This document shows, piece by piece, positions 1-9,990 of a DNA stretch of 64,000 nucleotides (position 1 is the first letter of the stretch; every line of letters begins with the position of its first letter). A model generated the notes under the pieces. The model was not told the DNA's origin. It worked only from the letters and a program-made list of their open reading frames with translations, and searched no databases. A program made the position numbers and the translations under genes. This DNA is from Phytophthora quininea (lineage: Eukaryota; Oomycota; Peronosporomycetes; Peronosporales; Peronosporaceae), in the NCBI GenBank assembly GCA_011947345.1, contig JAAVTG010000554.1:868001-932000 (forward strand), in the 5' to 3' direction.

Positions 1-197
1 ATGTTTGGGTGCTCCAGCTCACGCAGCACCGAGATCTCTCGCAGCGCCGTGCTGGGGATGCCGTCGTCCTCCGTCTCGAGGCGGATGCGCTTGAGCGCCA
101 CCACGCGATTCGTCTGCAGGTCCAGCGACTTGTACACGACGCCGTACGTGCCCTCGCCGATGGAGCCGCCCTTCTCGATGCGCTGGTACCGCTCCAT
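1..197 (-). CDS. Cyclin-dependent kinase, 5' end only
   Basis: The N-terminal 65 codons of a CDK-family Ser/Thr kinase lie on the minus strand; the rest is beyond the left edge. The start ATG is complement(195..197). Visible are the glycine-rich loop [10 protein letters not shown], the VAIK-type lysine in [10 protein letters not shown] and the cyclin-binding helix PSTALRE. PSTALRE is the form typical of CDK5/Pho85-like kinases, whereas CDK1 usually has PSTAIRE. A short Gly-Gly-Ser insertion ([10 protein letters not shown]) precedes the loop. By family such kinases bind a cyclin and drive cell-cycle or transcriptional steps; the subtype cannot be fixed from this fragment. Confidence 0.9.
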   Translation of the reverse strand, partial: MERYQRIEKGGSIGEGTYGVVYKSLDLQTNRVVALKRIRLETEDDGIPSTALREISVLRELEHPN

Positions 198-883
198 CCT
201 TTGAGCTCGGAGCGTGTTGCCTTTTCGCTTTGATTTGGTTCCCGCGCTTTTTCCAACGAGGGAGAGATAGGGGCTTGTATTAAGAGAGGAACGGTAGGCT
301 CACGGCGGAACTTGGTGTGTCACGGTGTGTCAATGCCCATCTCCGTCAAATGATAGGTGTGGACGATTATGCACGGAGCTTCGCTGCATACAAATGGCAA
401 GTGTTGTTAATTTAATAGCCAGTGTACATTCCCGCAAAACTCAATTGGGCTTGCTGCAGGATTCTGTGCGTGCCACTGAGTGTAGGTCCCCTGTCGTGCG
501 CACACACTGGCTCATTCCCCAAACGCCGCTATCGGCCCCTCCCCCCCCTTACCAAGGAAGCAGCTTGAGAAAAGCACACTTACGACAGGAGGACGATGTC
601 TTTCTAAGTTGGTTGTTGTTTTTTCGCGTTGGTGGTCAAGATGATGTCTTGAAGATCGGTTCCAGCTACTCCGTCCATACTTTTACTATGGGCACGAGCA
701 ACTCGAATGGCGTTTGAAAAAACGAACGGCACGGTTAGAAATGATGGCGACGTAGGCGACGGCGTTTAGGAGGATGGATCCCCCGGAATGAAATTGAATT
801 GACGACACAAGAGAAGAAGAAAGAGACACAAGAAGAAGAACAAGAAGACACAACCAAGTTTCAAAGTTACAAAAATACCCAAG
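198..883. other. Intergenic, divergent CDK / CCT promoter region
   Basis: No convincing coding sequence. It holds the shared upstream region of the minus-strand CDK and the plus-strand CCT gene, including an initiator-like element near 510. Confidence 0.5.
510..525 (+). promoter_or_regulatory. Oomycete-type initiator (Inr) candidate
   Basis: GCTCATTCCCCAAACG closely fits the oomycete core promoter consensus GCTCATTYYNCAWTTT in its first 13 positions. It lies 374 nt before the CCT-protein ATG, so it would imply a long leader or a 5' UTR intron. Confidence 0.4.
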
Positions 884-1726
884 ATGTTACGCGAAGGTGA
901 AGCTGAGACGGCGACATGGCTGCGCATGGCTGACCCCGTGAAGGACTGGGAGCTGGGCGCGTTGGACGGCGGCCTGGAGCTCGTGGAGAAGGCCGACGAC
1001 GGCAAGTTGGCGCACGATGTGGACGACCTGTCGGCCATCTTCGAAGGCCTCGTGGACGGTGCGGACATCGCGCTGCCCTGCGACGAGGTTCTGGAGGAGA
1101 AGGCGACGGCGGCGACTCCGCAGGATGCGTGGATCGAGTCTCTGGACGACGACGTGCTGAACGTGAACGAGCTCTCGGCCGCGTTCGATGCGCTGGTGGC
1201 GGAACAGGAGGAGACGATGGTGGACCTCACAGGAAGAGGAGGACGAGGACGAGACGATGGAGGACGACGACCGACAGGTCGCAGCCAATGTCAAGATCGT
1301 CCCGGCCGCCCCCGTGTGGGCTGCGATGGCGCCTCTGGATCCTCGCAGCTGCATCCGCACGCCCGTGTTCAAGAACTTGGACTCGCGTATCCCGTGCATC
1401 AGTGTGCCGCGGATGGACCTGGGCTTTCGAACCAAGCGGCGTCTACTGCTGCCAAGACGACTGGTGCTACCACTAGCCGTCTGGTGCAGTCGATGTCGCC
1501 CAAGCGAGAGAAGACCACGGTCGCCAAGTACCACCACGACCCCAAGACGTGCTGGATCTGCAAGAGCTCGAAGACCCCGGAGAAGAAGCGCGCGCTGCAC
1601 CGCTACCACGAGAAGCGGACGCGCCGCAACTGGAAACGAGGTCCTCGATACACTGGACGCAGCCACGTCGCGACGTCGCGTGTGCGCAACGGCGGCCGGT
1701 TCATCTGCACCACGCGCTGGATCTGA
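884..1726 (+). CDS. CCT-domain protein, frame-disrupted
   Basis: Acidic protein of about 280 residues ending in a CCT-like motif: a basic stretch with RALHRYHEKRTRRNWKR followed by GPRYTGRSHVA and a final NGGRFI, the usual layout of CCT domains. In plants these act in nuclear transcription regulation. The N-terminus (from MLREGEAETATW) and the CCT domain share frame 2. The acidic middle (EEEDEDETMEDDD, then KIVPAAPVW) reads best in frame 3, from about 1220 to 1430-1480. So either two compensating one-base errors or an unrecognised intron is present. The uninterrupted frame-2 reading keeps both ends, but its middle looks out of frame. Target genes are unknown. Confidence 0.55.
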   Translation: MLREGEAETATWLRMADPVKDWELGALDGGLELVEKADDGKLAHDVDDLSAIFEGLVDGADIALPCDEVLEEKATAATPQDAWIESLDDDVLNVNELSAAFDALVAEQEETMVDLTGRGGRGRDDGGRRPTGRSQCQDRPGRPRVGCDGASGSSQLHPHARVQELGLAYPVHQCAADGPGLSNQAASTAAKTTGATTSRLVQSMSPKREKTTVAKYHHDPKTCWICKSSKTPEKKRALHRYHEKRTRRNWKRGPRYTGRSHVATSRVRNGGRFICTTRWI

Positions 1727-1995
1727 GCTTTGATTGATTTGGTTTGCTTTAGCTTTTCTTTTCTTTTAGACCTGGAGCTTCTCTCCAAGTAGTTTGTTTT
1801 CATTTTGGTTGGCTTGGACCAACCTGTTAAAGGCCATCTAATGCATTGGCATCTTTCCCCAGAAAGCGAAGTGTCAGTTGTTTGGTTTGTAGGAAGTGGT
1901 GAAGTTGACTGGACGAGCAGTACTGCAGTAGAAAAAGTTTGTTCATGTTTTCTGGAGAGTGTACTCCTCGGTGTATGTGTTTCCTCCCATGCGCT

Positions 1996-4272
1996 TTATT
2001 CGATGTTGGGCCCAAGACCGACGTTGACGGTGCCAGCGCCGCTGCTGGTGTCGACGGTGAACGGAGCGCAGAGCGGATTCGTGAAGTTGTAGTAGACTCC
2101 GCACCACGTGTCGGGCTTCACCGTCGCCACGTACTTGCTGTCCTCGAACACGCGCTTGAGGCCCTTGCCGATCTGCGGGTCGTACACGCTCAGGTCGTCG
2201 GTGGTGATCGTGAACGAGACGTCCATGGACTCGCCCGGCTGCAGCTCGATCTTCTTGAACTTCTTCAGCAGCTTCATCTCCGGCACCGAGATCCTGCGGA
2301 ACGGCTGGATGATGAACAGCATCACCGTCTCCTTGCCGACTCGAGAGCCCGCATTCGTGACCGTCACACTGGCGGTGATCGACTGGTCTGCGCTGGTGAT
2401 CGTGGTGGTGTCGAGCGTGACCGCCGAGTAGTTGAACGTCGTGTAGCTCAGGCCCGCACCAAAGTCCCATTGCTGCCAGCAGTTGTCCCAAGTGCAGCGA
2501 GTCGTGACGCGGTGATTGTACGGGATGGCGATGTTGGCCGGGTCCTTCGGATACGTGATCGGCAGTTTGCCGCTCGGGTTCACGTCGCCGTAGAGGATCT
2601 CCGCCATCGCCTGGCCACCGAGTTCACAGGGCAACAAACCGTCAATGACGGCGGCCGAATTGTCAGGGATTGACCCAAGCAGACGCGGTCGGCCTTCGAA
2701 CAGGACGGTGATGACCTTCGTGCCAGTGGCTTTGAGCTGTTTAATGAACTCGACTTGACCTTCGGGGAGCTCCAGGTTGTCAAGATCACCGGGTTTCTCC
2801 GTGTACGGCAGCTCACCGATAACAGCGATGGTGTACTCGTGTTGGCTGGCGAGGTTCAAAGTTGCTGTGAGGTTGGCGTCCGAAATGGAGCCGTTCCCAA
2901 GAAGACCGTTGAAGTATGTGAAGGAGTTGTTTCCAACCACGTTGGCTAGGCCTTGGCGAACTGAGACGCCGTTCTGGAACATGTCGTTGCCCGAGTACCC
3001 CTGCCATCTAAACGTCCAGCCGCCGCATTGGTTTCCAACATCATCAGCTGAGTGGCCCGTGAGGAAGACCGACGCCCCCTTAGGCAACGGCAGCACGTCC
3101 TTATCGTTTTTCAAAAGGACGATCGACTCGCGAGCCACGTTCAAAGCGAGTGTTTTGTCTTCGTCGTTGCCAGCCATGAACTCGTACGCTGCACCAGGAA
3201 CCGGGTTCTCGTACAGACCGAGCTTGAGTTTCATCTTGATGACACGCTTGGCAGACTCCCGAAGACGAGACTCCTGCTCCGGGTTCTTCTCGAGCATGGC
3301 GAGAACATCTTCCACATACTTTAAGTCCGTGGGCACCATGCTCATATCGAGGGACGTCTCTGTCAGCGACAGAGCCACCGCTTCTTCCGTGGTTTCGACG
3401 ATGCGGTGAAAGTCTTTGAGGTTGTTGACCTCGCTCCAATCTGACAGCAAAACTCCTTCAAAGCCGAGGTCAGTGCGAAGCAGGTCCTTCAGGATTTTGG
3501 AGCTGGCAATCACCGGTTCGCCGTTGATCGAGATGTAGTTTTCCATGGTGGAGAGCGCTCCAGCCTCCATCGCAGCCTTGAACGGAGGCATGAAGTAGTT
3601 CAGCAAATCGTAGTCTCCCATGATGACGTTGTCACGATCGTGGCCGGTAGGCGTCTTCGAGTACCCGATAAAGTGCTTGATGCAGGCAGCCGACTGGTTG
3701 TTGCTTTGAATGCCACGAACAATCGCATCTGCCATCACCGACGCCATGTAGGGGTCCTCGCCGAACGTCTCGAACGTGCGGGCCCATAAGGGGTTCTGGG
3801 AGATCTCGAGGATCGGACCGAAGACCCACGAGATACCCGCGGCCTCGGTATCTCTCGACGTAACTCGTCCGACTTCATGCACCAAGTCGGGGTTGAAACT
3901 GGCGCCGCTGTTGATTTGTTGCGGGAAAATGACGGATCCGCTCACGTAGTTTGCACCGTGAACCGAGTCGATACCGTAAATCATGGGGTGGCCTCCGTTC
4001 TCCTCCATCGTGATGTCCTGGATCTGCTTGATGATAGCCCGAAACTCGGACGCGTTCCAGCCGTACTGACCGTGTAGTGGGTCGCTCCAGTGCGTGTTGA
4101 GGTAGGACCCCACGTACTTCTGGGCGCATTCACGCATCGCAGTCTCGTTGAGCGTCTTGTCATTATTCATGGAGATCCGACCCGGGTCGTGACCATTGTG
4201 GAGACTCACTGCAATATAGAGTTGCTTGTGCGGTGAGTTGGAAAACTCAGGAGTGAGAAACGCTGGGGGCAT
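1996..4272 (-). CDS. GH3 beta-glucosidase, copy 1
   Basis: Glycoside hydrolase family 3 enzyme, expected to release glucose from beta-glucans or beta-glucosides outside the cell. The TIM-barrel domain carries YGIDSVHGANYV, the substrate-binding KHFIGYS region and the nucleophile aspartate in GVLLSDWSEV. The alpha/beta sandwich (VALKNDK-like IVLLKNDKDV, GELGGQAMAEIL) and a C-terminal fibronectin-III-like domain follow. The main exon is open without interruption. The true 5' end is unclear: alignment with copy 2 becomes good only around TLNETAMREC, and no signal peptide or upstream exon like that of copy 2 was found. The ATG at 4272 is the first available and may not be the real start. Confidence 0.85.
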   Translation of the reverse strand: MPPAFLTPEFSNSPHKQLYIAVSLHNGHDPGRISMNNDKTLNETAMRECAQKYVGSYLNTHWSDPLHGQYGWNASEFRAIIKQIQDITMEENGGHPMIYGIDSVHGANYVSGSVIFPQQINSGASFNPDLVHEVGRVTSRDTEAAGISWVFGPILEISQNPLWARTFETFGEDPYMASVMADAIVRGIQSNNQSAACIKHFIGYSKTPTGHDRDNVIMGDYDLLNYFMPPFKAAMEAGALSTMENYISINGEPVIASSKILKDLLRTDLGFEGVLLSDWSEVNNLKDFHRIVETTEEAVALSLTETSLDMSMVPTDLKYVEDVLAMLEKNPEQESRLRESAKRVIKMKLKLGLYENPVPGAAYEFMAGNDEDKTLALNVARESIVLLKNDKDVLPLPKGASVFLTGHSADDVGNQCGGWTFRWQGYSGNDMFQNGVSVRQGLANVVGNNSFTYFNGLLGNGSISDANLTATLNLASQHEYTIAVIGELPYTEKPGDLDNLELPEGQVEFIKQLKATGTKVITVLFEGRPRLLGSIPDNSAAVIDGLLPCELGGQAMAEILYGDVNPSGKLPITYPKDPANIAIPYNHRVTTRCTWDNCWQQWDFGAGLSYTTFNYSAVTLDTTTITSADQSITASVTVTNAGSRVGKETVMLFIIQPFRRISVPEMKLLKKFKKIELQPGESMDVSFTITTDDLSVYDPQIGKGLKRVFEDSKYVATVKPDTWCGVYYNFTNPLCAPFTVDTSSGAGTVNVGLGPNIE

Positions 4273-4833
4273 CCGGTGACGACTGCAGTGCTTTCGTGGA
4301 CGCTGGTAGCGACAATACCCGTTATCCTCTGATGCTCCGCTTTCGTGACATTACAAGCTTCACGTGCCCACTGAGAAAGAAATGCAGTCGAGCGGCAATA
4401 CAGTCGCGAGGAGATTACCCAGCGCATTGCTCTTTCTGGTTGCCTGCTCCAGTATCGCCATGGGATAAGTCAGCGTCCAGCCACGCGTATTCAAATCACA
4501 CTGCGGTCAGTGCTGATCACCGTCGATTGAAAATCGGTAGTATGCGTGCTCTGATCTCGAGATCACTTGATTATGGTAAAACGAGCGTACCACCGCGAAC
4601 TGCATAGCGTCAAAGGGTTGCAGCAGCCACGGAGACCTCCGTTGCCAACTTGATACGCAGTCGCCAATGCTGCGTCTCGAAGAGCTTGGTCACGGAAGCG
4701 TCGATGCCCGGCAGGTCTGTGTGTGCTCTTCAACTAGTATAGGGTTTTGTATGTGTTGGGAATTATGTACACGCACACCAACTTTGTCGGCATAGGACCG
4801 GGTTCAAAACGCAATAGAGACCGCCACTCAGCC
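4273..4833. other. Intergenic between GH3 copy 1 and DCN1-like gene
   Basis: A divergent spacer. It should hold the missing 5' exon of GH3 copy 1 if one exists, but none was recognised. No repeat was seen. Confidence 0.4.
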
Positions 4834-5918
4834 ATGGTGAGAGGGAGAAGCTGCACGCTCATGTGGGCCACCAGCGCTCTGTCTAACGTTCTTGTCTGCA
4901 TCTGTGTCTTGTTTCTCCCACCTGCGCAGTCGACCAAGTTCCTGACGGACAAGAAGAAGAAGCTGCAGGCTTTCAAGAGCACCACCAACTCCAAGTGCGG
5001 ATCTTGGCCATCACTTTCAAGAGACTCTGGTGCTGACTATCTCGATGTTTGTAGTGACTCGACGGCCAAATCATATCTGGAGAAGTTCAGCTGGGACTTA
5101 CTACGCGCCGTGGACGAGTTCTACGCCAACGGGGGCGAACCGCTCGGGTAGGAGGACAGGAGGCTGTCTATCTGGTTTGAACGTGGTCTAACTGTGGTCG
5201 ACTACTGCTATGTAGGCGAAGCAAACCTGCCTCGACTGTGGATATGGAGACTGTCAATGCCTGGTTCAATACCTACGTAGGTAAGAAGAGGACTCGATTG
5301 GAAGTGGACGGACGAGATTGTTCATCAGACCATTGACATAATTCCTGTTGTGTTGTACTTCTACTTTCTGCAGACCCTGACGATGACGAGGACACCATCA
5401 ACGAAGAAGGCATTCTCAAGTTCTGCGAGGACATTGGCGTGGATCCGCAGGACGTGATTGTGCTGATCATCGCGTGGCAGATGGAGGCCGCCTACATGTG
5501 CGCTTTCACCCGCAAGGAGTGGGCCAAGGGCATGGAGGCCATGGATGTGGACTCGGTGGCCAAACTCAAGGCCAAGATCCCACAGCTACGCGAGTCCATC
5601 GCAAGCGACGCCGAGTTCAAAAAGTTCTACTGCTTCTGCTTCGGCTTCTCTAAGGAACCTGGCCAGAAGAGCCTCAGCATAGACATCGCCGTGGCCATGT
5701 GGGACCTGCTGCTGTCAAGTCGCTACGAGAAGCTCACCAAGAGCTGGCTGGCCTTCCTGGACGAGAAGAAGCCCGTCAAGGGCGTGACGCGCGACACGTG
5801 GGACCTGCTGATCGACTTTTTCGTCAAGGTGAACGAGTCCTTCGACAACTACGACGAGAACGAAGCCTGGCCCGTGCTCATCGACGACTACATGGCCTGG
5901 ATAGACTCGACCAAGTAA
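4834..5918 (+). CDS. DCN1: DCN1-like neddylation E3 (PONY domain)
   Basis: Five-exon model: 4834..4836, 4930..4994, 5055..5147, 5216..5280, 5374..5918, 256 aa. The first exon is only the ATG. All junctions are GT-AG and keep frame. The N-terminal helix reads STKFLTDKKKKLQAF and the Cullin-binding PONY domain fills the large last exon (EEGILKFCEDIGVDPQD to WPVLIDDYMAWI), matching Dcn1/DCUN1D proteins of about 260 aa. By family it helps transfer NEDD8 to cullins and so activates cullin-RING ubiquitin ligases. The short N-terminus (QAFKSTTN) retains only part of the UBA-like region. Confidence 0.9.
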
Positions 5919-6117
5919 CTTAGCAGCTTTTGCTTTGGCAGAATCCTACACCAAACTGCAACTTGTATCCATCTGCGACTTGTGAAAGTGATGTAGTGTA
6001 CACCAAATAGCTTCAAAGACGTCATAGTGAAGCCAAGACATTGCGAGGAAGCTGTGACAAGGGACGTCATCGGCTCGTGTGCGCTCGTAACTTCATTCCC
6101 AGTGCTCCCCTGCTGCC

Positions 6118-9100
6118 ATGACAGAGGTGGCGGAGTTCTCAACGCTCGAGTCGCTTCCGGGCGCGCCTTCTTCCCCGGTCCTTCGTGCTGCAGTACCGCC
6201 GCCAACTGGATGAGCTCATCAAGCGCATGACGCGGCTTCTGGACGGCGAGGACTCGATGGAGACGGAGAGTGACGCGCAGGAGCGCAACGGCGAGCAGCT
6301 GGTGGCGCTGGGCAGCGACATGCTGTGGCAGAACCTCTGCGCGCTGCAGGACTGCCACGAAATTCTGGACAGCACGACGCAGCTCTTCAAGCACAAGATC
6401 AGGGTAGGGATCTAAGGGATACCAGAAGGGTTGTTGATTGAGCTGTCTATTGAAAAAGTAATTGCTGTTTGTGACTTGTAGGAGAGTGTGGATCTGGTGG
6501 CCACAGATCCAGAGACGTTCGCGTTGGAGCGGACCCAGAGCAGCTCGTCCATCCCAGTGTCCGAGTACAGCTCGGATGACATCGAAGAGACGGACGACGA
6601 GGCAGATGCTGCGTTCCAAGACGTGGAGCCAGTGAAGGGGCGGAAGGCGGCGGTGGAACTGAATAACGACGTCACGGAACGAGTCAAGGTTAGGACGAAG
6701 TAGCAAATATTGCAGTAGTTTGGTGATTTGAGTGTTGTGATGTTTTTGTTGTAGAATGCACTAGGAGATGAGCAAGAGTTCGATCGGTTCAAAGTGCACG
6801 CGCTGGAGTTTGGCATGGGCCACGAATCGGCGGAGGACTTTTACGACTACTTGTTCCAGCAGATGGAGATCACCACGCTGGACTCGATTGTTATGGACTT
6901 TGCACGACTGCTGCCACAGCCCGGATTACGTGTTCCCTTGCTGAAAATGCACTATGTACACATGAAAGAGCACGAGCGAACGAGTCGTCCTGACTTGACC
7001 AATTTCCGGAACAAGAGCTACAGTACGGCCACCGCTTCTCGAGTCTCTATATCTTCAAGTCGGTGCATCGTCTTGAATTTGAGAGGAGGAAAAATGTAAT
7101 CTAAAGTGTCGTCTTTGCGGCGAATGCAGGTGTGGATGAAGTTGGGGGCAGTGATGATGAAGGCGAAGAATATCCTTCCACGGTAAGTTATGCAACTAAA
7201 GGTCTCGTGCTCTCCACCACTAACCATGTTATTGCGTTTTAGATTCGACTGCGAACGTTCAACCACCTTGTTTTTGTCATCCACGGCATTGGACAGCACA
7301 TCGACTTCCGAGACGGAGAGTTTAAGTCGTGGAATGGCGAAACGGGGATCGAAGGAGGCAACCACGCCTTTAGAGATATGTTCCGGGCAATGCTTGAAAC
7401 CACCTTCCAGGATATCCCGCTTGCACTTGAGATGCAGTCGATTGAGTGGCACGAAGACCTACACGAACCGACAGGCGTCGACAACATTTTTGATCTCATT
7501 TCTCCAGAAGGATCTTCAGCGTACGTAGTCTGCTGGTGATTTGTTCAAACGTTGTGGGGGTTGACGGGATGGTGTTCAGGATCCGCGAGTTTAACAAGGA
7601 GACCTTCATGGATGTACTGTATTACCTGTCGCCTCGCTATGGACAGCTGATTGTAGACTCGGTTACCCAGCAGCTTAACGACAAGTACCGTGTTTTCATG
7701 GATGAACACCCAGGTGAGATATTGTGCTTTCCTCGTGTTTTCGCTCCGGAAATATGCTAACTGTGAGGTGGTCGTGTAGGGTGGGACGGCAAAGTGTCCA
7801 TTTTTGCGCACTCGCTTGGCTCGATGATTTCCTACGATATTCTAACGCACAAGCCAGGAGAGGTCGCTAGTAATGGCGTACGCTTCCCTGGTCTTGATTT
7901 TGAGATTGACAACTTCTTCGGCGTGGGGTACGTTGGTTGGTTGCACTGTTAACTATTTGCATGATCTAACCGCGTATTTTCCGTGGTTCTGTCGTAGTTC
8001 GCCGGTTGGCGTTATGATCTTGGCGAGAGGAGACCTCAACATCAACGATGGAGAATTCACGCCTGGCATTAAGATCCCTGACTGCCGCCGCTACTACAAC
8101 GTTTATCACCCGATTGATCCAATCGCGTATCGCATTGAGCCGTTGATCAAGCAAGAGATGCACGACAAAGAGCCCGTGCAGTTGATGCAGGTACGGATTG
8201 AACGATTCTACGTGAATTTCCTCGCAGTACATTGATAAAACATGTGTGTGTGTTTCCTTGTAGGCTAGTGCTGTCAAGGAGCACACTTTCGGCCAGCTTC
8301 AGGAGGCGTGGGAAGGATTGACTGGCCCCGTCCACGGATTTCAATATCGCCATGATTACGTTTTGAGGCGCCGGAAGCGCGAGCAAGGCATGATGGAAGT
8401 AGCTTTTGCCGCAGCGTCTCACTCATCCTATTGGATGAGCGACGACGTTGTTTTGTTCACTCTGATGCAATTATGCCAGCCCGTGGTCGACATTCTTCAC
8501 CGGTACATGAGTGCCCGGGTACCTCTACCCAAGCTCATGAGAAGCATCGTCGAACTCACGCCACACACGAGGATTCTCTTGTCCGCAACCGCACTTGTCC
8601 GTGATCGATGCACGGGGCTGTCACGCGAACAAATCGTTTTGATTGATAAGGAGCGTATGTACTTCCTCTCCCGAGTGAGTGACGTTGCTTGCCGTCAAAA
8701 ATGGCGAATCAAGCTGACCGCTACAGCCAAAGCAGTGTATGGAGAAGACTCGTTCATGATGAAAATCGTGCCTGGTGATGTTGCTGCAACAACAGACTCT
8801 GGAGCGCCGCCGACATCAAATAGCTCGGCTCAACCTGGTGTCCACATCTTCAAGGCTCCATCAACTCCAATCCGCGACGGCTGGATGGATGCTATCAACC
8901 AAACGATCGTTCGAGCTGGTAGTACCATCGCGGAGGAACCTCCTGCTGATACGACTCTCAGGTTTGTTCCCAAATCTTTATCTTCCTAATGTGCTTGTGG
9001 TTAATGCTCATTTGAGCTTTGCATACATTAGGGATACGGCGAATCTAGTCGACCTCCCACACGGAAGGAGCATCGACTATTTCAACACCATCAAGGCTAG

Positions 9101-9887
9101 CTTCCTCAAGGAGAAAACGCAGAATGGATGGTATGACTCGTGGAACGATAGATGGCTTGTGCTGCAGGAAGACCATCTCTCTTGCTACGAGAACTCGCCA
9201 AAGCTGGACTTTGTTGGGCAATTCCCACTCCGTAAAACCAAGGCGTTCTGCTATGAGCATGAGTACCTCATCCGCGTGGTTGCTCGTCGCGGTGCTGCGG
9301 TTGAAATGCGGGTGCAAAACCAAGAGTCATTTAATCGGTGGGTGGAAGTCTTCGAGCGGATCCCCACAGTCGAGATTTTCCGTCACGAGGACTTACTAGA
9401 GAACAGCCCGTCGTCAGTGCTGATTATGAGTGATCACAGCGGACGTGGAAGCTACTCTGGGCCTTCTAAGCCGGGCAAGCCCGGCGAATGGCTTCAAACG
9501 AAGATCGAAGGGCATCAAATCAAGCTCGATGAAAACGACCAGGAGTACATCGCCTTCGTTATCCAAGTGGCATCGTCCACAGCAGGGACGAGCATTGTGC
9601 AGCGGCGTTACTCGGAGTTTGCAAAGCTGCATCGCAAGCTACGCAAAATGTTCCAGCACGAACAAATCCCAGTGCTGCCTGGCACCAGAATGTGGAATAA
9701 GTTTGAGCCAACGTATTTGAAGCAGAAAGCGATTGGTCTGCATGGCTACCTCAACGAAATCTGCAAGCGGTGCGCGAACACACGTGCACTGCCGTTGCTG
9801 TTGGAGTTCCTGGAGCTGGCTCCCCACCGTCCGACGACAAGGATTCTCGTGAGGAAGAGGAGGCAAGTGATAAGTGAGCGCATTTGA
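6118..9887 (+). CDS. DDHD-domain phospholipase with PH and PX domains
   Basis: Eleven-exon model: 6118..6126, 6194..6403, 6482..6688, 6755..7058, 7130..7182, 7243..7520, 7580..7713, 7780..7927, 7998..8190, 8264..8961, 9032..9887, about 1,030 aa. It carries the lipase entry motif VFVIHGIGQH (about residue 270), the Ser nucleophile in FAHSLGS (about 410) and a DDHD domain (YHPIDPIAYRIEPLI, RHDY, HSSYW). These place it with PA-PLA1/SEC23IP/DDHD1-2 enzymes, which cut phosphatidic acid or other phospholipids at Golgi/ER membranes. Two PH-like segments (about 620-740 and 765-860) and a PX domain (RRYSEFAKLHRKLRKMF) follow, suggesting phosphoinositide targeting. The donor of exon 4 (7058 or 7022) is uncertain. 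The last 20 codons look frameshifted at the C run 9822-9825; a one-base correction would end the protein in an acidic tail at 9877. Confidence 0.88.
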
Positions 9888-9990
9888 TTTGGTAAGGTAA
9901 ACAACAATTGTTTTTCCACGGTACGAATGATGTCTTCCCTTCTGAAAACATGACAGCTAACCTGCACGATGAAGGCGAAAGCTCCAGCAT

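Noticed and set aside
4600..4830. Minus-strand pieces (LPGIDASVTKLFETQHWRLR and MAEWRSLLRFEPGPMPTKL) as exons of a small gene or of GH3 copy 1
   Set aside because: No GT donor gives a matching phase and neither piece resembles a GH3 N-terminus.
6185..6415. DDHD gene start at a GTG near 6185
   Set aside because: A GT-AG intron (6127..6193) links an upstream ATG at 6118 in phase, which is the better start.
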